Below are positions 24,901 to 34,811 of a stretch of DNA of 64,000 nucleotides, in pieces. Made by a program: the position numbers and the translations under genes. The notes under the pieces are model-generated. The model saw only the letters and a program-made list of their open reading frames with translations. It had not been told where the DNA came from and did not search any database. Origin of the DNA: Porodaedalea pini (taxonomy: Eukaryota > Basidiomycota > Agaricomycetes > Hymenochaetales > Hymenochaetaceae); the NCBI GenBank assembly GCA_002794775.1, contig NBAY01000039.1, positions 186,001-250,000 of the forward strand, read 5' to 3'. Position 1 is the stretch's first letter. Each line of letters starts with the position of its first letter.

Positions 24901-25424
24901 TCTTCCTTGACGGGCGAAACATCAGTACGGACTCGCCGACGAAGAAACTCGCAGACAAATGGTACGGCCCCTTTGACATCGTCGACAAGGTAGGAGCGAG
25001 CGCGTACAAGCTCAAACTCCCAAAGCGATGGAAAAAGGTCCACCCTGTCTTCAACGAAGCCCTGTTGAAACCCGCCGTCGAACCGTCCTTTGAAAGCCAG
25101 AAGCAACCGCCGCCGCCGCCGCCGCCAGACATCATCGACAACGAGGAGGAATACGAACTCGAGGAAGTCTTAGACTCACGTCTGCACCGAGGGAAACTAC
25201 AGTACCTTGTCAAGTGGGTCGGCTACAATGAACCTACTTGGCAGCCTGAGACAGACTTCGGCGAGAACGCGAAGGAGGCGATCGCTGAGTTCTACCTCAA
25301 ACATCCCGGTGCACCTCGGAAACTCGACATCCCTCGTCAACGACTCCGTCCGCTCTTCATCGACACCAAGCCTGACGACCGCGATCATGGTTGGTCAGGA
25401 CGCCCAACCTTGAAGGGGGGGTAA
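21927..25424 (+). CDS. Ty3 pol: protease, RT, RNase H, integrase, chromodomain
   Basis: Uninterrupted 1165 codons from the first ATG; the same frame is already open at 21783 and overlaps the end of gag in the -1 frame, so expression by -1 frameshifting is likely. Domains: aspartic protease (ALVDSGCTGSCID, about residues 42-54); reverse transcriptase with the YLDD site (about 370); RNase H (DSSNFALGGVLLQK...IYDKEMLAIVSAL); integrase with HHCC and catalytic Asp in VTVDLIGELPDS and HDRGTQFD; chromodomain near 1070-1120 (YLVKWVGYNEPTWQPE). A run of prolines precedes the chromodomain. All catalytic motifs look intact. The TAA stop directly abuts the 3' LTR, after a GAAGGGGGGG purine tract. Confidence 0.96.
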   Translation: MNKNEEYEQLFMRGTGGRQLDLLLTVEHEIAGEAREVDAHALVDSGCTGSCIDVRFVERYGLETKRYIRPLAVLNADGTHNEAGLIEEYVDVELMIGRHREKIVLAVTSLASSNIFLGYDWLRRHNPEVDWKMGSIEFTRCPEECAIEREPVEDLGEVKKVVEQMRRVSEMRMDKTSWPAYLNDYADIFSEKGFEKLPEHRPWDHVIDLKPDFKPSDCKIYPLTPTEQQSLKDFLDENLKSGRIRRSISPMASPFFFIKKADKSLRPIQDYRKLNDGTIKNKYPLPLIDELVDKVKKAKYITKLDLRWGYYNIRIHEGDKWKAAFRTNMGLFEPTVMFFGLCNAPATFQAFVNHIFKDLIYANLIIVYLDDILILSETIEEHIDTSRRVLQILRENGLYLKPEKCEFDAKVVKYLGHIIGNGEIRADPAKTEAIANWPVPRNLKELQQFLGMGNWLRRFIKDYSKVVRPLTSLTGKKDWVWETEQQEAFEELRRRLCSPPVLAIANDEGPFRVEADSSNFALGGVLLQKQEGKWRVIAYRSEALEPAERNYEIYDKEMLAIVSALKEWRQYLLGARHKIEIWSDHANLTYFRSAQKLSYRQARWRTELEEFDFHLEHKSGKTMGKADLLSRKAGYDQGKDDNDGVVFIKEKWLNRGVVRTSRDEMLERVGEAQRAQDESERPTNMVEVDGLWRMKGKVYVPSTVKEAVLREYHDSTLAGHPGSSKTVELVRRDFWWASMFSDVRTYVRGCNRCQRTKALRTSRSRPLHPNAIPEGPWEIVTVDLIGELPDSKGHNAICVFVDRFSKQMHAIPTTTKLSAEGMAQLYRDHVFRLHGLPKKIIHDRGTQFDASMMKELYKLLHIEGNPSTAYHPQTDGQTERVNQELEQYLRLFVDHRQSDWKDWLPLAEFAYNNREHSATRMSPFYANTGRHPMSFDTVRTSSANMSAEEFAKHIKETHRVAKDNLVKAAEDMKRYHDRTAGASVEYKAGDKVFLDGRNISTDSPTKKLADKWYGPFDIVDKVGASAYKLKLPKRWKKVHPVFNEALLKPAVEPSFESQKQPPPPPPPDIIDNEEEYELEEVLDSRLHRGKLQYLVKWVGYNEPTWQPETDFGENAKEAIAEFYLKHPGAPRKLDIPRQRLRPLFIDTKPDDRDHGWSGRPTLKGG

Positions 25425-25837
25425 TGTTAGAACCTGAACTTTCACCTCTTCCGTTATTTTCCCTTTTACCATTTCCTTGATTATATTCGTCCTTTTCATT
25501 ATATTTACCCATCTTACACAATCATTCCCACACTACCTTCATTCGTTCCATTCCCACTCGTTATGTAATGTTAGGTAATATAGTCTCACAGTCGTCGCTA
25601 TATAAGGTCTCAGGAATCGCATGAACTCCTTGTTCTGCTTTTCCTCTTACCTCCGCGACGACCTAGGTGAGACTCGTCCCCCTTGTATTAGTTTAGACTT
25701 GTATTAATCCTCTTACCTCCGCGACGACCTAGCCTGAGTAAGCGTGTCCCGAGTCTACGCTCGAGTATAGCACGTCCCAGACAACAGTCAGCCGAGGCCT
25801 GCCCAGTCCGAGTCGTCTCCCGGACTCCCGCCTAACA
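25425..25837 (+). repeat. 3' LTR of the full-length Ty3 element
   Basis: Same 413 bp as the 5' LTR; preceded by the purine tract 25412-25421 and followed by the target duplication CAGGG. Confidence 0.97.
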
Positions 25838-28129
25838 CAGGGAAAGGGACTCTAACGGAGACTGGGATGGGTTAGAAAGGAAAGATCGAAAAGATTGACG
25901 AGCAAGTTGTGTGTGGGGAAGAATATGTAACAGTTCGATGGCGTTGGGATCAATAGATAGCCCAAGCGCCTGGAATTGGGAAGAAAGGAAGGAAAACTGG
26001 TTGCGAAGCCGCACCAGATTGGTCCGAATGCTGAGAGATCGTGCAGAAAGGAGATGATCATCCATATAGGCGAATAAAGGACGATGTGGTCCGAAACGTT
26101 TATTGTAAGAGAAAATGACGTCGGCCGACGCAAAGATTGAAATAAGGGGGGATAGAGGGGAGCCCTGAGGGACACCGCAATTAGGTTTGATGAATGGTTG
26201 AGAAAAGAAATTGTTGAAATGAAAAGAAATAGGGCAGTCTGTCAGCCAAGTGGCTATGACATGAATAAAATTGGGATGGACCTTCGAAAGAATGAGTTTG
26301 TTAAGGAGAAGCGAATGGGAAATGTTATCAAAGAAGCCCTGAATGTCAACAGAAAGAATAGAAGTGATGTAATAGCGTTTGCGTAGACGAGCTCTGTTTT
26401 CGACAGTCTCGCCCGGCCTGAGAAACGGGTCAGAAAGGATGGAGGATAGAAGTTCGTAACAAGCAGTGAGGGATGAACGATGTTTACGACATCCATGTTG
26501 AGATTCAGGAAGAAGATTGTTCTTTTCAAAAAAAGGTTGAAGGAAATTAAAAAGGACGTGTTCGAAAAGTTTTCCGATCGTATCCACCAATGTGATGGGT
26601 CGGAAAGCCCTGGGCACCGAGAAATCAGAGCGTTTGGGCTTGGGGATGAAAGTAATGAGAGACATTTTGAAAGAAAGGGGGAAGTGACCCAATTGGAGAC
26701 ATTTAGAAAAAAGATCTGCAAAAAATTGTCCTTGGTGTGCCACCAATAATGAAAGGTGTCGGTATGAGATGTGATTGTTCCCCGGGCTCGTCTCTTTGTC
26801 GATTCCGCTAAGGGCATTGAGTACGTCGTTTATCGATACAACCGGGCCATCTGTTAGAGCCGGTAGATTAACCGGTTCTGGTCGCGACGAGAGAGACGGA
26901 AAGAATGTGTTCCGAAACAGGGTGGATTTATCGTCCTCAGTTGAAGTGAAGGATCCGTTCAACATCCTGAGTGCGCCGATAGGGGCACGGCGACGCGCAA
27001 CTCCCGTAAACTGTCGACGCCAGATATTATGTTGATCGGAGCTTTGGAGACGGGCTCCATAAAACGCGGATTTGGCCCTGGACAATTCAACGTCCAGATG
27101 GTGTTTTGTTTCGGCGGACGGGTTTAGGCAATGTTCCCGGTAGAGCTTGGAACAAGACTCGGACCACCAAACGTTGGGGCCAAAGTACGAACGTGGTTTA
27201 CGTTTGCGGAGGAATGCTCTGGCAAAGGACGTGAAAGAATCCTGGAAAGAGAAAAGCAAATCGTCCAGCGACTGTGTCGAATGGATATTTTGAAGATCAA
27301 AGGAAAAAAGTTTGGAATCGCAGAACTCTGCAACAAACGTAGGAAGGTCATGAGAGCGAATAGAACGAAGTGGTGGTTGAGAAGGACCGGCAAGAAAGTT
27401 AAGTTGAAATGAAAAGGAGAGCGGGTAATGGTCTGAAGAAGTAGTGAAGGAGGGGTCAGAAATAACGACCGATTCAGAAATTTGAGAAGAAAAATCGTCC
27501 GACGAAAGAACAAGGTCTATAACGGACTGGTAATTGGCAGATTGGTTGAAATAAGTTGGTTGGCCTGGGGGGTTACAAACATTGATGTTGGCCTCGCCGA
27601 TCCAGTCGGTGAGGACCCGGGATTGAGAGAAATGTTGGGACTGATCAGGAAATGACCATAAAGAAGAATGGCAGTTGAAATCACCGACAAAGATGTTAGA
27701 AAATAGGGTCGTGAGACTCGGTAGGTTGGATTCGAATTCATGTTGCGACGGAGAGTTATAAATGTTCCACAAAAGAAGGGGGGTGGGGAGGTCTCGAGAA
27801 ATCGAGATGACAGAGATATTAGGTGAGGGGGTATTGGTCTGATAGGAAGAGACTCGATGAACTAGGCGTGAATGAACGTAGGTACAACATCGGGGTTTAC
27901 CCGTTGTTGGAGGAAGAAAAGCTGTGTAGGGTGCATAATTGCGAGAATCATACGCCCTGGCGCCTAAGGGGTCACCCTTGGATGGGAGGATCCTTTGAAT
28001 AACTGGGATCTCCTGGAGGCAGACGATGTCCGGAGCTCGAACGGTAGATGAAAATGAACGGAAAAGAAAGTCAAAAGAGGGTGAAGAATTGCGAATATTG
28101 AGGGAAAGGACGAAGATCGTTTCGGACAT
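25838..28129 (-). pseudogene. LINE ORF2, N-terminal part (endonuclease and reverse transcriptase)
   Basis: ATG 28129 (MSETIFVLSLNIRN) starts 7 nt after the ORF1 stop. An apurinic-type endonuclease comes first: LNIRN, IVCLQEI (catalytic Glu), FVGDFNCHSSLW and SSDHYPLSF (the terminal Asp-His pair). Reverse transcriptase follows with SVDIQGFFDNISHSLLL (first Asp), CGVPQGSPLSPLISI and the AYMDDHLL site. Endonuclease, RT and RNase H in that order with a separate gag-like ORF1 fit the Tad clade of fungal LINEs. The frame has no stop until it runs into the Ty3 LTR at 25837. Confidence 0.93.
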
Positions 28130-28136
28130 AGGATAA

Positions 28137-30374
28137 TTAATAAGGGGACCGATAATTGCGGCGAGCGGGACAGTCGGAAGACCGAGCGCTGTGGTTACCT
28201 TGGCAATTGATACACATCGCGAAATGTTCGCACTGAAGGTTGTTGGCCGCTGTGCATGGTGCGCACTTGGCGACATGAACTGCGGTGCGATGAGGTTCGG
28301 AGCAGATAGCACAACGTGCTACTGAACGACATTTGGAAGCGGGATGTCCCAAGCGGTGGCAGTTGTCGCATTGGTTGATTGTCGGCTGTGCTTTCATCTC
28401 CTCAAGACGACGGATAACACTAAAGACTGGAACCGAACAGTTGCCGTGTAGGAAGAAATGGTCGAAGGAGAGGCGATCGGGATCCTTCATGACGACTGAA
28501 ACGTTGCAAAAGTCGCGTTCATTTAGTCGTTCTGGCGACGACATAAATCTGGGCGGGAACATAAATTCCCTTCCTTCGAACTGGGGTAAGGCTGAAATCT
28601 CGTTAAAGAGGTCTGACTCGCTGTAAATTAGTTTAGATTCTCTGTCGTAGACAGGAACCCCTGGAATGACCATCTTGAACTGCGGAGATGGGATGAACGG
28701 CTTTGCCCCGCTGATGTTAAGAATGCGGCTGAGCTGGGAGGCGAGAGAAGGATAATTAGCGTCAAAATCATTTCTGATGTTGGTGAAAGAGATCAGAAGG
28801 TTGCTGTTGGAGGTATACTCGACGTTCAGCACCACCAAATGTTTAAAAGAAGGATTGCCTTTAAGGCCAGCCCTAACAGTGTTTTTAACGGACTGCGTGA
28901 GTGGGCGAACTGCGAGGTCCCCGGGCAGGGAGAAGTAAACACGTTTAATATTGGACACGCGAACATTAACCGATCCGTTAGAACGGTTGACAGATACTGT
29001 TGAGATTTCCCCGTCAGGGTTCTCTACAGTAGGGCGTAAAACTTTGGTAGGTGTCGTTTTGGGTTTCTTCTGCGCTGCTTTCGCGTAGGTGACTGTAGTA
29101 AAGCCGTCCTTGTCGGTTCCAACAGATTCGACTTTTGGGTGATAAATGGTGGTACCACCCGGTCGGGGGGCGTTGTGAGCGGAGTGAGCGTAGCCATCAG
29201 GCGCATAGATGACACCCTCAGAACTCATGCGATAACCAGATCCTGGGACACGTGTGTTGGCAATGGCGGCGGCGTACTCGGTCTTCCCGTTCTTAGGGGT
29301 CTGGACGCGTTGTTTAGCAATGGGGGGGTCGGGTGGAAATCGATTGTCGTGAACAAAACGAGCCCCAATAGGATCGGGGAGAAATTTAACCTGTGGTTTA
29401 TTAGCTGAAAATGCGGGTTTGACTGTTGTGGAAGAAGGAGTAGAACGAGAAAGCTGTTTTTCGAGGTTGTTAGTTTTATCCACGAGAGAAGAAACGAGAG
29501 AAGTAAGGGACTGAATAGAACGGGACATAGAGGTCATATTATCGGAAATATGTTGTTCTCGTATAGCCTGTGCAGAAACGTGAACATCGTCAAAAACATG
29601 TTTGAAGTCCGGTGAATGGATTCGATAAGATGAATGGAAGGCTTGGAGTGCTTCATTCGCCTTATTTTCCTTAATGGTCTCGTCGTCGAAGCAGTGTGAT
29701 TTGCTGACCCAAGAGACGAGGTTGGAGGCTACGTCCGCAAGGGCTTTGCCGGCGCGAATGGGGTCATCATGCCAAGGCGTGGGAGACGACCAGGAAGGCT
29801 GAGTGATGAGCGTCGATATGTGATCGATGGTCTCTTTGGTCAGGTGCATGAATGAGGCAGAAACGCGTTCGGCGATTTGCGGATCCTCATATTCCGAGAT
29901 TGACGCGTCGTCCATATCGTTATCGATCTGGGGGGCTTGACTAGTGCTGGGGACGTAGAGGTCGTCGGCGTCCATATCGTCGATATCGTCAATTCGCGCA
30001 GGTGGCTGTAAAACGTGATGCTCTTCCTCCGAGTTGGATCGTTTAAGAGAAGGTTGTGATTCGATAACGGGGGTCGGGGGAAGATCCCCTTGCTTGCGTA
30101 GGGCGGCAGCATGGGCGTCCGCTTCGACATCGGGGGACCAATTAACACGATTCTTCGCGACGGCTTCGCAGACGGCATCGTTGTGGTTGTAGGTCTTATC
30201 GCGACCACAAACGGTGCAAAGCTTATTTGTTCCACTAACACAGCTGCGACTGTGATAGGGGAGATCCGATTTACACTCCTCACACTTGGTGGGGTCCTTG
30301 GGATTGGCAAGGGAACGAGAAGACTTTGTTTTGTGTAAAGAGGCTTTAGCTTTGTTCAGCATGTTGCTGTCCAT
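28137..30374 (-). CDS. LINE ORF1, gag-like RNA-binding protein
   Basis: Open for 745 residues from ATG 30374 (MDSNMLNKAKASLHKTK); the frame is open further upstream and an ATG at 30503 is a second candidate. The N-terminus has a Cys-rich stretch (CEECKSDLPYHSRSC...CTVCGRDK). The C-terminal about 90 residues hold zinc knuckles: CDNCHRLGHPASKC (CX2CX4HX4C), CAICSEPHRTAVHVAKC and CINCQGNHSARSSDC. The middle is Ser/Thr/Pro-rich with an acidic patch. It should bind LINE RNA. Stop TAA 28139-28137, 7 nt before ORF2 in a different frame, suggesting reinitiation. Confidence 0.9.
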   Translation of the reverse strand: MDSNMLNKAKASLHKTKSSRSLANPKDPTKCEECKSDLPYHSRSCVSGTNKLCTVCGRDKTYNHNDAVCEAVAKNRVNWSPDVEADAHAAALRKQGDLPPTPVIESQPSLKRSNSEEEHHVLQPPARIDDIDDMDADDLYVPSTSQAPQIDNDMDDASISEYEDPQIAERVSASFMHLTKETIDHISTLITQPSWSSPTPWHDDPIRAGKALADVASNLVSWVSKSHCFDDETIKENKANEALQAFHSSYRIHSPDFKHVFDDVHVSAQAIREQHISDNMTSMSRSIQSLTSLVSSLVDKTNNLEKQLSRSTPSSTTVKPAFSANKPQVKFLPDPIGARFVHDNRFPPDPPIAKQRVQTPKNGKTEYAAAIANTRVPGSGYRMSSEGVIYAPDGYAHSAHNAPRPGGTTIYHPKVESVGTDKDGFTTVTYAKAAQKKPKTTPTKVLRPTVENPDGEISTVSVNRSNGSVNVRVSNIKRVYFSLPGDLAVRPLTQSVKNTVRAGLKGNPSFKHLVVLNVEYTSNSNLLISFTNIRNDFDANYPSLASQLSRILNISGAKPFIPSPQFKMVIPGVPVYDRESKLIYSESDLFNEISALPQFEGREFMFPPRFMSSPERLNERDFCNVSVVMKDPDRLSFDHFFLHGNCSVPVFSVIRRLEEMKAQPTINQCDNCHRLGHPASKCRSVARCAICSEPHRTAVHVAKCAPCTAANNLQCEHFAMCINCQGNHSARSSDCPARRNYRSPY

Positions 30375-30563
30375 AGCAGAGAGAAATAAGACGAGTTGAC
30401 TGCAAGATTCCCACGATCCAGATGGTGGTGGTAGGAGTTCAAGAAGTGTCGTAAGGAATAGCGTGTCAGACTTACCGTTGTCCAATCCGTGTCGATGCTG
30501 CATAAGTCTGCACGTCAAAACTGCTTGACGCCGTGCGCTGGCAGTCTTGCTAATGCATAGGTA

Positions 30564-32801
30564 ATGATGACAACTTTCTCATCATCGCCAACGACTCGAA
30601 GCCCGGACGAAGAGAAACTTGACGCCTTTGCATTCCCACCGTCATCGACAGCGTCCTCGTCGCAGGCTACGAATAAAGCACGTCGGCAGACAGCGTTTTA
30701 CCCAAATATGAACTCGTCGAACAAGCTCCAGAAGCCATTCAGCAGGAGTGCGGCCAAGCGCGAGAGCGTCATGGCACTCGGCAGCATTGAGCACCTGCAG
30801 CATTATTTTACAAAGACGGGAATTGCGGCAAAGCAGGAGTGAGTGGCATGATCTTGCCATCGTCCACGGCTTCTGAAACCATGCAGAGCACTCAGAGAGA
30901 ATAAAGGACTTGTACCAGCAATTGGTAGTGCAACAAATCGCCCATTGAGGCCATCACTTGGCAGTATACAGGAATTCCATCTGCCGCCATCCCCTGCTAT
31001 TCCTGTTTTCACCCATACACCGTATCCACCCGTCGATAAAACATACGAAGTTGACCCGGAGAATCTAAAGCCTGGAGTTATCAGGGATCTTGAGTCCGTC
31101 TCTGAATCGTGGGGTCTGGCTGGCAACGACAGTAAACCAGACGAGAAGCTCGACGTCCTTTCTGCCTTGAGGCTCACCACGCAACTTATTCGCTCCGTGC
31201 GCAATTACTGCGTTTCTTTGCCAGATGACTCCATTGCTCCTCAGCCGAGTAAGCAACACTTTCGGCCTAGCTCGCTCCAGCCCGTACCAATAAAACGGAT
31301 CATCTCAAATCCGACCGCTGCCTCGGATCCCATGGCACGTATACGGCGTTCAGCACTCGACGTGCTTTCCGTCTTGCGAGTTCTGGAAGAATCGACACGT
31401 CTACCACTCTCCGACGATGCATATGACGCGCAAAGTGACCATGTCTCTTCGCAAGAATCACGTTCGCCCGAGCCGCTTCAAGCAGTGCTCGAGGACGATG
31501 AGCTCCATAGGCGGCACTCACCTTCTCAGGGTCACGATGTCTCCTTCGCGATCTCTGTCGTCTCGGTTCCCGGACGGTCCGAAGCCGTGCCGGTTTGGGA
31601 CGATGAAGATGAGGACGACTTTGACAAACCCGAAACGGGCGAGAAGCGCGAAGTTTGGGATGAACGTCTAGTGTTGGGAGGCGGCTGGCTGTACCGCCAG
31701 GACATCCGCCTCGCAGATCTTGCGCGTGAACGCGACGTCGTCAGGAAGTACCTCGACGCGGTCGACGAAGGACTCTTCGAAGGCAGAAGTGTAGATGGTG
31801 TACGGGGCTGGGAGCGTGCTGCTGCAGAACGTGCTCGCATAGAGAGGGAGGGAAAATCGAAGAACCGACGCTCGAGTCTTGGAAGGAATCGAGATGATGT
31901 ATCCCCCATGCGTGTTAGCAGAGCCGCTTCACCAGGGATGCTGGAGTCGATGAACAACATGGTGATCTCCGAAGAGACCGAATCACCGGAGCAGTCTGAT
32001 GCCGAGGACAGCGTCGATGAAGACGATCTGCCGGAGTGGGCGAAGCGTGGCACTTTCAACAACGACCCTCTGGGTAAGTACTTCCTTTCTCTTTTATTCT
32101 ACTAGCAACTTATTCCCTCGTTTGCTCAGCCCGTGCGCATGCACTTCTCATCTCATTTTTACCCGTCTCCTTGCTGCCTCTGCTACCTTCACCGTACACT
32201 TCACGAATTGACTTGCTTACTGCGCTTTCCTCTGGCCAGCTATTGTGCGTTGCGTACAATGCTGGCATCCGTCGAAGCCGCAAGATGTGGGGATACATCA
32301 ATAAAGACGCTGTCCATGACATTGCCGCGCTTGAACTGAAAGCTGCAGCAGACGAAGGAAGCGGCGAAGCAGCAGAAAAGCGGAAGACAGGATGGACGTT
32401 CAGACGTACGGATAATCTCCGTCTTTGGGCTGCGTACGTACATCCGTTTTGCATGCGATTCTGTGGCTGCCGTACTCAAAAATCTATTTTTATGATGTAG
32501 TGCTCTGAAACTCCGTTATCTTATCCCCGTCACGACGCCAATGGCGGCCTTGCCTTTGCAGCCTTCACTTTCCTCTATGACCAGCAATGACTCGCTTGCG
32601 GCGTCCACACGGCCCATCACGCCGACGGGTACTCCGTCGCCTGTGCGCACCAAATTTGTCTCGGGCGTGGGTGAGGTACCACCCATCGGGTTCGATGCAA
32701 AACTTGTCGCACGCCGTGACGAGGGCTGGGACACGATGCTCGAGACCGTCGTGCTTTGCTGGGTACATGCGGTGGTGGAGGAACGGCGCAATGCCCGATG
32801 A
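30564..32801 (+). CDS. conserved fungal protein of unknown function
   Basis: 685 residues in four exons: 30564-30838, 30896-32073, 32130-32433, 32501-32801; lengths sum to an exact multiple of three. The N-terminal half is Ser/Pro-rich and partly acidic. The C-terminal half is the conserved-looking part: LLPLLPSPYTSRIDLLTALS, GQLLCVAYNAGIRRSRKMWG, INKDAVHDIAALE, then TGWTFRRTDNLRLW and ALKLRYLIP. The 'DLL.ALS.GQLLC..YN' phrasing recalls calponin-homology folds, but I cannot assign it. The ATG lies less than 200 nt from the 5' end of the LINE, head to head, so the promoter may be altered or supplied by the LINE leader. Confidence 0.75.
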
Positions 32802-33136
32802 TCTATGCGTACTTGATGGGTATATTGGTTATGGACAATGGAATAATAGTGGCAAGGGCAGACTATTGCGCAAAATGTGCATGCCAAACTGCGCGATGAT
32901 ACCCTGGACCGGATGTAAACCAGATATGCAAAAATTTGCAGATGCATATGTACATATGTCATAAATCCTCGTAAAACAACATCGATACACGAAGGGACAT
33001 GAAACTAGTTCTTGGAATAATATCAACTATGATCCTCTTTATCCTATCTTAAGGCCATTATCGTCGTGAATATGCAAGGAAGAAATTATCGTGAAGCTGT
33101 GAAAAAGGAATCCGGCGCATAATCATGACACCAAGC
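32802..33136. other. intergenic between convergent genes
   Basis: AT-rich; shared 3' ends of the 30.6-kb gene (+) and the first SurE gene (-). Nothing else seen. Confidence 0.6.
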
Positions 33137-34329
33137 TCATGCACAAGACAAGAATCCATCGAGACGCTCTAGAACGGCTGCCTGAGCGCTCGCAGTTGCG
33201 TCAAGCTTCGTCATCGCGCTCAGGACAGTGACACTCGCAAAGCACCCGCTCATCGCGACGACGCTCGCTTCTGTAGGCAGACGCTTGCTCCCGCAGGTCT
33301 CGACGTCGTTCGGCGTTATAAGCGGCACCGCGTCCACAGCGCGTGTCAGCACGAAATGGAACACATCTGCCGATGCACAGGGACTGTCACTCGTTACGTC
33401 GGGATAGTTCACATTCAACAACGTGCCTGCGGGAAGGATGGACTTGGTCGCGCTGAAGCCTGATGCGAGGAGCGCAGCGAGGAGGTCAGCGGAAAGCGCG
33501 GCGTATACTTCTGCGGCGGTCGTCGAATCTGAAGGCGTATCAAGCGTGGTGTAGGATGTCTGTGTAGAAAAGGCGCCAGAAATGGCAATAGCGGGAATCC
33601 CGAAGGCCATGACAGCCTCTGTCGCTGCACCTCTGTACATGTGAAGGCTCGTCAGTATGTTTCTGCGTACGAGGATGTTCCTTAGAAGTGCCTACACGGT
33701 ACCCGAGAACACATCGTCAATGAACCCCGTGTTTCCGCCCACGTTTGGGCCTGCTACAACGATATCCGGTTTTGCACCGTCGAAGAACCGTGGTCCGAAC
33801 GTATCGATACCATATTCTGCTGATGTAGCGCTGGAGTGTGTTTCTGTTTCATCTGTACGCTCATTCTCTTTCAAGCAAGGTCACCTACGGAAATGAATTC
33901 ACATAGTTCAGTCGCGCTGGTGATGACCTCATCAGAACCTTACAGGGAAATATGCGGGAGAGGGTTAAACGACTTACGGTCACTCTCATTATGCCCCGTC
34001 GGAGGCGACCCCGGAGGACATGAGTCGAACTCACACCCGAACAACACTATCGTCGGAGGGAAATTTAGTGAGCCTGTCCCGGATTCGTTTACCGCTGGAG
34101 CGGATAACACGACCTAACAGGATGAAACAAAATCAACTTACGCAAGCCAAATTTTAAATTAGGATCGACTTACGTTGTACCCTTCCGCGGTGAGAGCGGC
34201 GTACTGAGCACGGATGTTCGCTGCTGCCCACCCATCGTCATTTGTCAACACGACCTTTGTCTGCGCGAGTACAAGAGCAGGCAGAGCTGACACTAGCAGA
34301 GCTACAACGGAGAGAAGCTCAGGAAGCAT
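33137..34329 (-). CDS. secreted SurE-like phosphatase/nucleotidase, copy 1
   Basis: ATG 34329 opens a signal peptide (MLPELLSVVALLVSALPALV, then LAQ) followed at once by TKVVLTNDDGWAAANIRAQY; NDDG is the metal-binding motif of SurE. Next come VVLSAPAVNESGTGS, a NYVNSFP block, PDIVVAGPNVGGNTG (second active-site loop) and a C-terminal domain ending CFASVTVLSAMTKLDATA...FLSCA. SurE enzymes dephosphorylate nucleotides and other phosphate esters; fungal secreted relatives are usually called acid phosphatases. Five exons: 34329-34174, 34113-33978, a short one near 33922-33895 with the NYVNSFP codons, then two more ending at TGA 33139-33137. Tandem with the next gene, same strand, similar intron positions. 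Confidence 0.88.
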
Positions 34330-34811
34330 GACGGGTCAACAGGAAAGAACGCGAGCTTCAAAGGGCGGGGACCGGCGGACGGAGGCCAGTCCTCTCTTAG
34401 CGATTAACAGTTGCTGCCTTTTAACTTTTCCACGAAAGCTTGCCGATCCCGATCGTCGGAAACGTACTGTGGCGTGGTCCTGAAGCGACGCAAGCTCTTT
34501 CCGCATCCATTCTTATAAATTGGAGAATGAGCGGCCAGAACAGCGCGGCGATGAACGGCCGGCTCGCACGTTGCATAAATATCGTCATCGGACTGCTCTT
34601 CCATTCAAACAGAGCTCTCAGGCACACCATACTGAGAGTGCGCGGTTGACGAGCGGCCTCAAATCGTTTGATTCCGGTTGGCTTGGAAGCTAACTGCAGG
34701 AGAGTTAAGAATAACCTGTCGATATATCCGAGTCAAGCAATGTGATAGAAATAGCTCTATCAGACACATAGCATTGATGAATCAATACGATATAGATCAA
34801 TAGCGCGTCAT
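34330..34811. other. spacer between the tandem SurE genes
   Basis: Holds the promoter of copy 1 and the 3' end of copy 2. No other gene seen. Confidence 0.6.

Larger units (their letters stand above)
19593..25837 (+). mobile_element. Full-length Ty3/gypsy chromovirus
   Basis: 6245 bp with two 413-bp LTRs that I read as identical, flanked by a 5-bp target duplication CAGGG (19588-19592 and 25838-25842). Order: LTR, self-priming PBS, gag, protease, RT, RNase H, integrase, chromodomain, polypurine tract, LTR. It is inserted in opposite orientation into ORF2 of a LINE. Identical LTRs mean a recent insertion, yet gag has a premature TGA. Chromodomain and self-priming place it with the Tf1/sushi branch. 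Confidence 0.97.
17891..30540 (-). mobile_element. Tad-like non-LTR retrotransposon split by a Ty3 element
   Basis: Reading leftward: ORF1 (30374-28137), ORF2 (28129 onward), a 6.2-kb Ty3 insertion (19593-25837), the rest of ORF2 (to 18049) and a 3' UTR ending near 17891-17910. Without the insertion and its duplicated 5 bp the LINE is about 6.4 kb with both frames open, so it was probably complete when hit. The 3' end is set by similarity to the LINE end at 3.51-3.56 kb. The 5' end is not exact; it lies within about 200 nt of the ATG of the gene at 30564. A 7-bp match TGCACGT (17889-17895 and 30509-30515) could be the target duplication but is weak. Confidence 0.85.

Noticed and set aside
26198..27412. 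Open frames on the plus strand across the LINE reverse transcriptase
   Set aside because: They are reverse-strand shadows of a strongly coding region without own motifs.
17889..30515. TGCACGT at both sides of the LINE as its target duplication
   Set aside because: Seven bases within loosely defined boundaries are easily met by chance. It is mentioned only as weak support.
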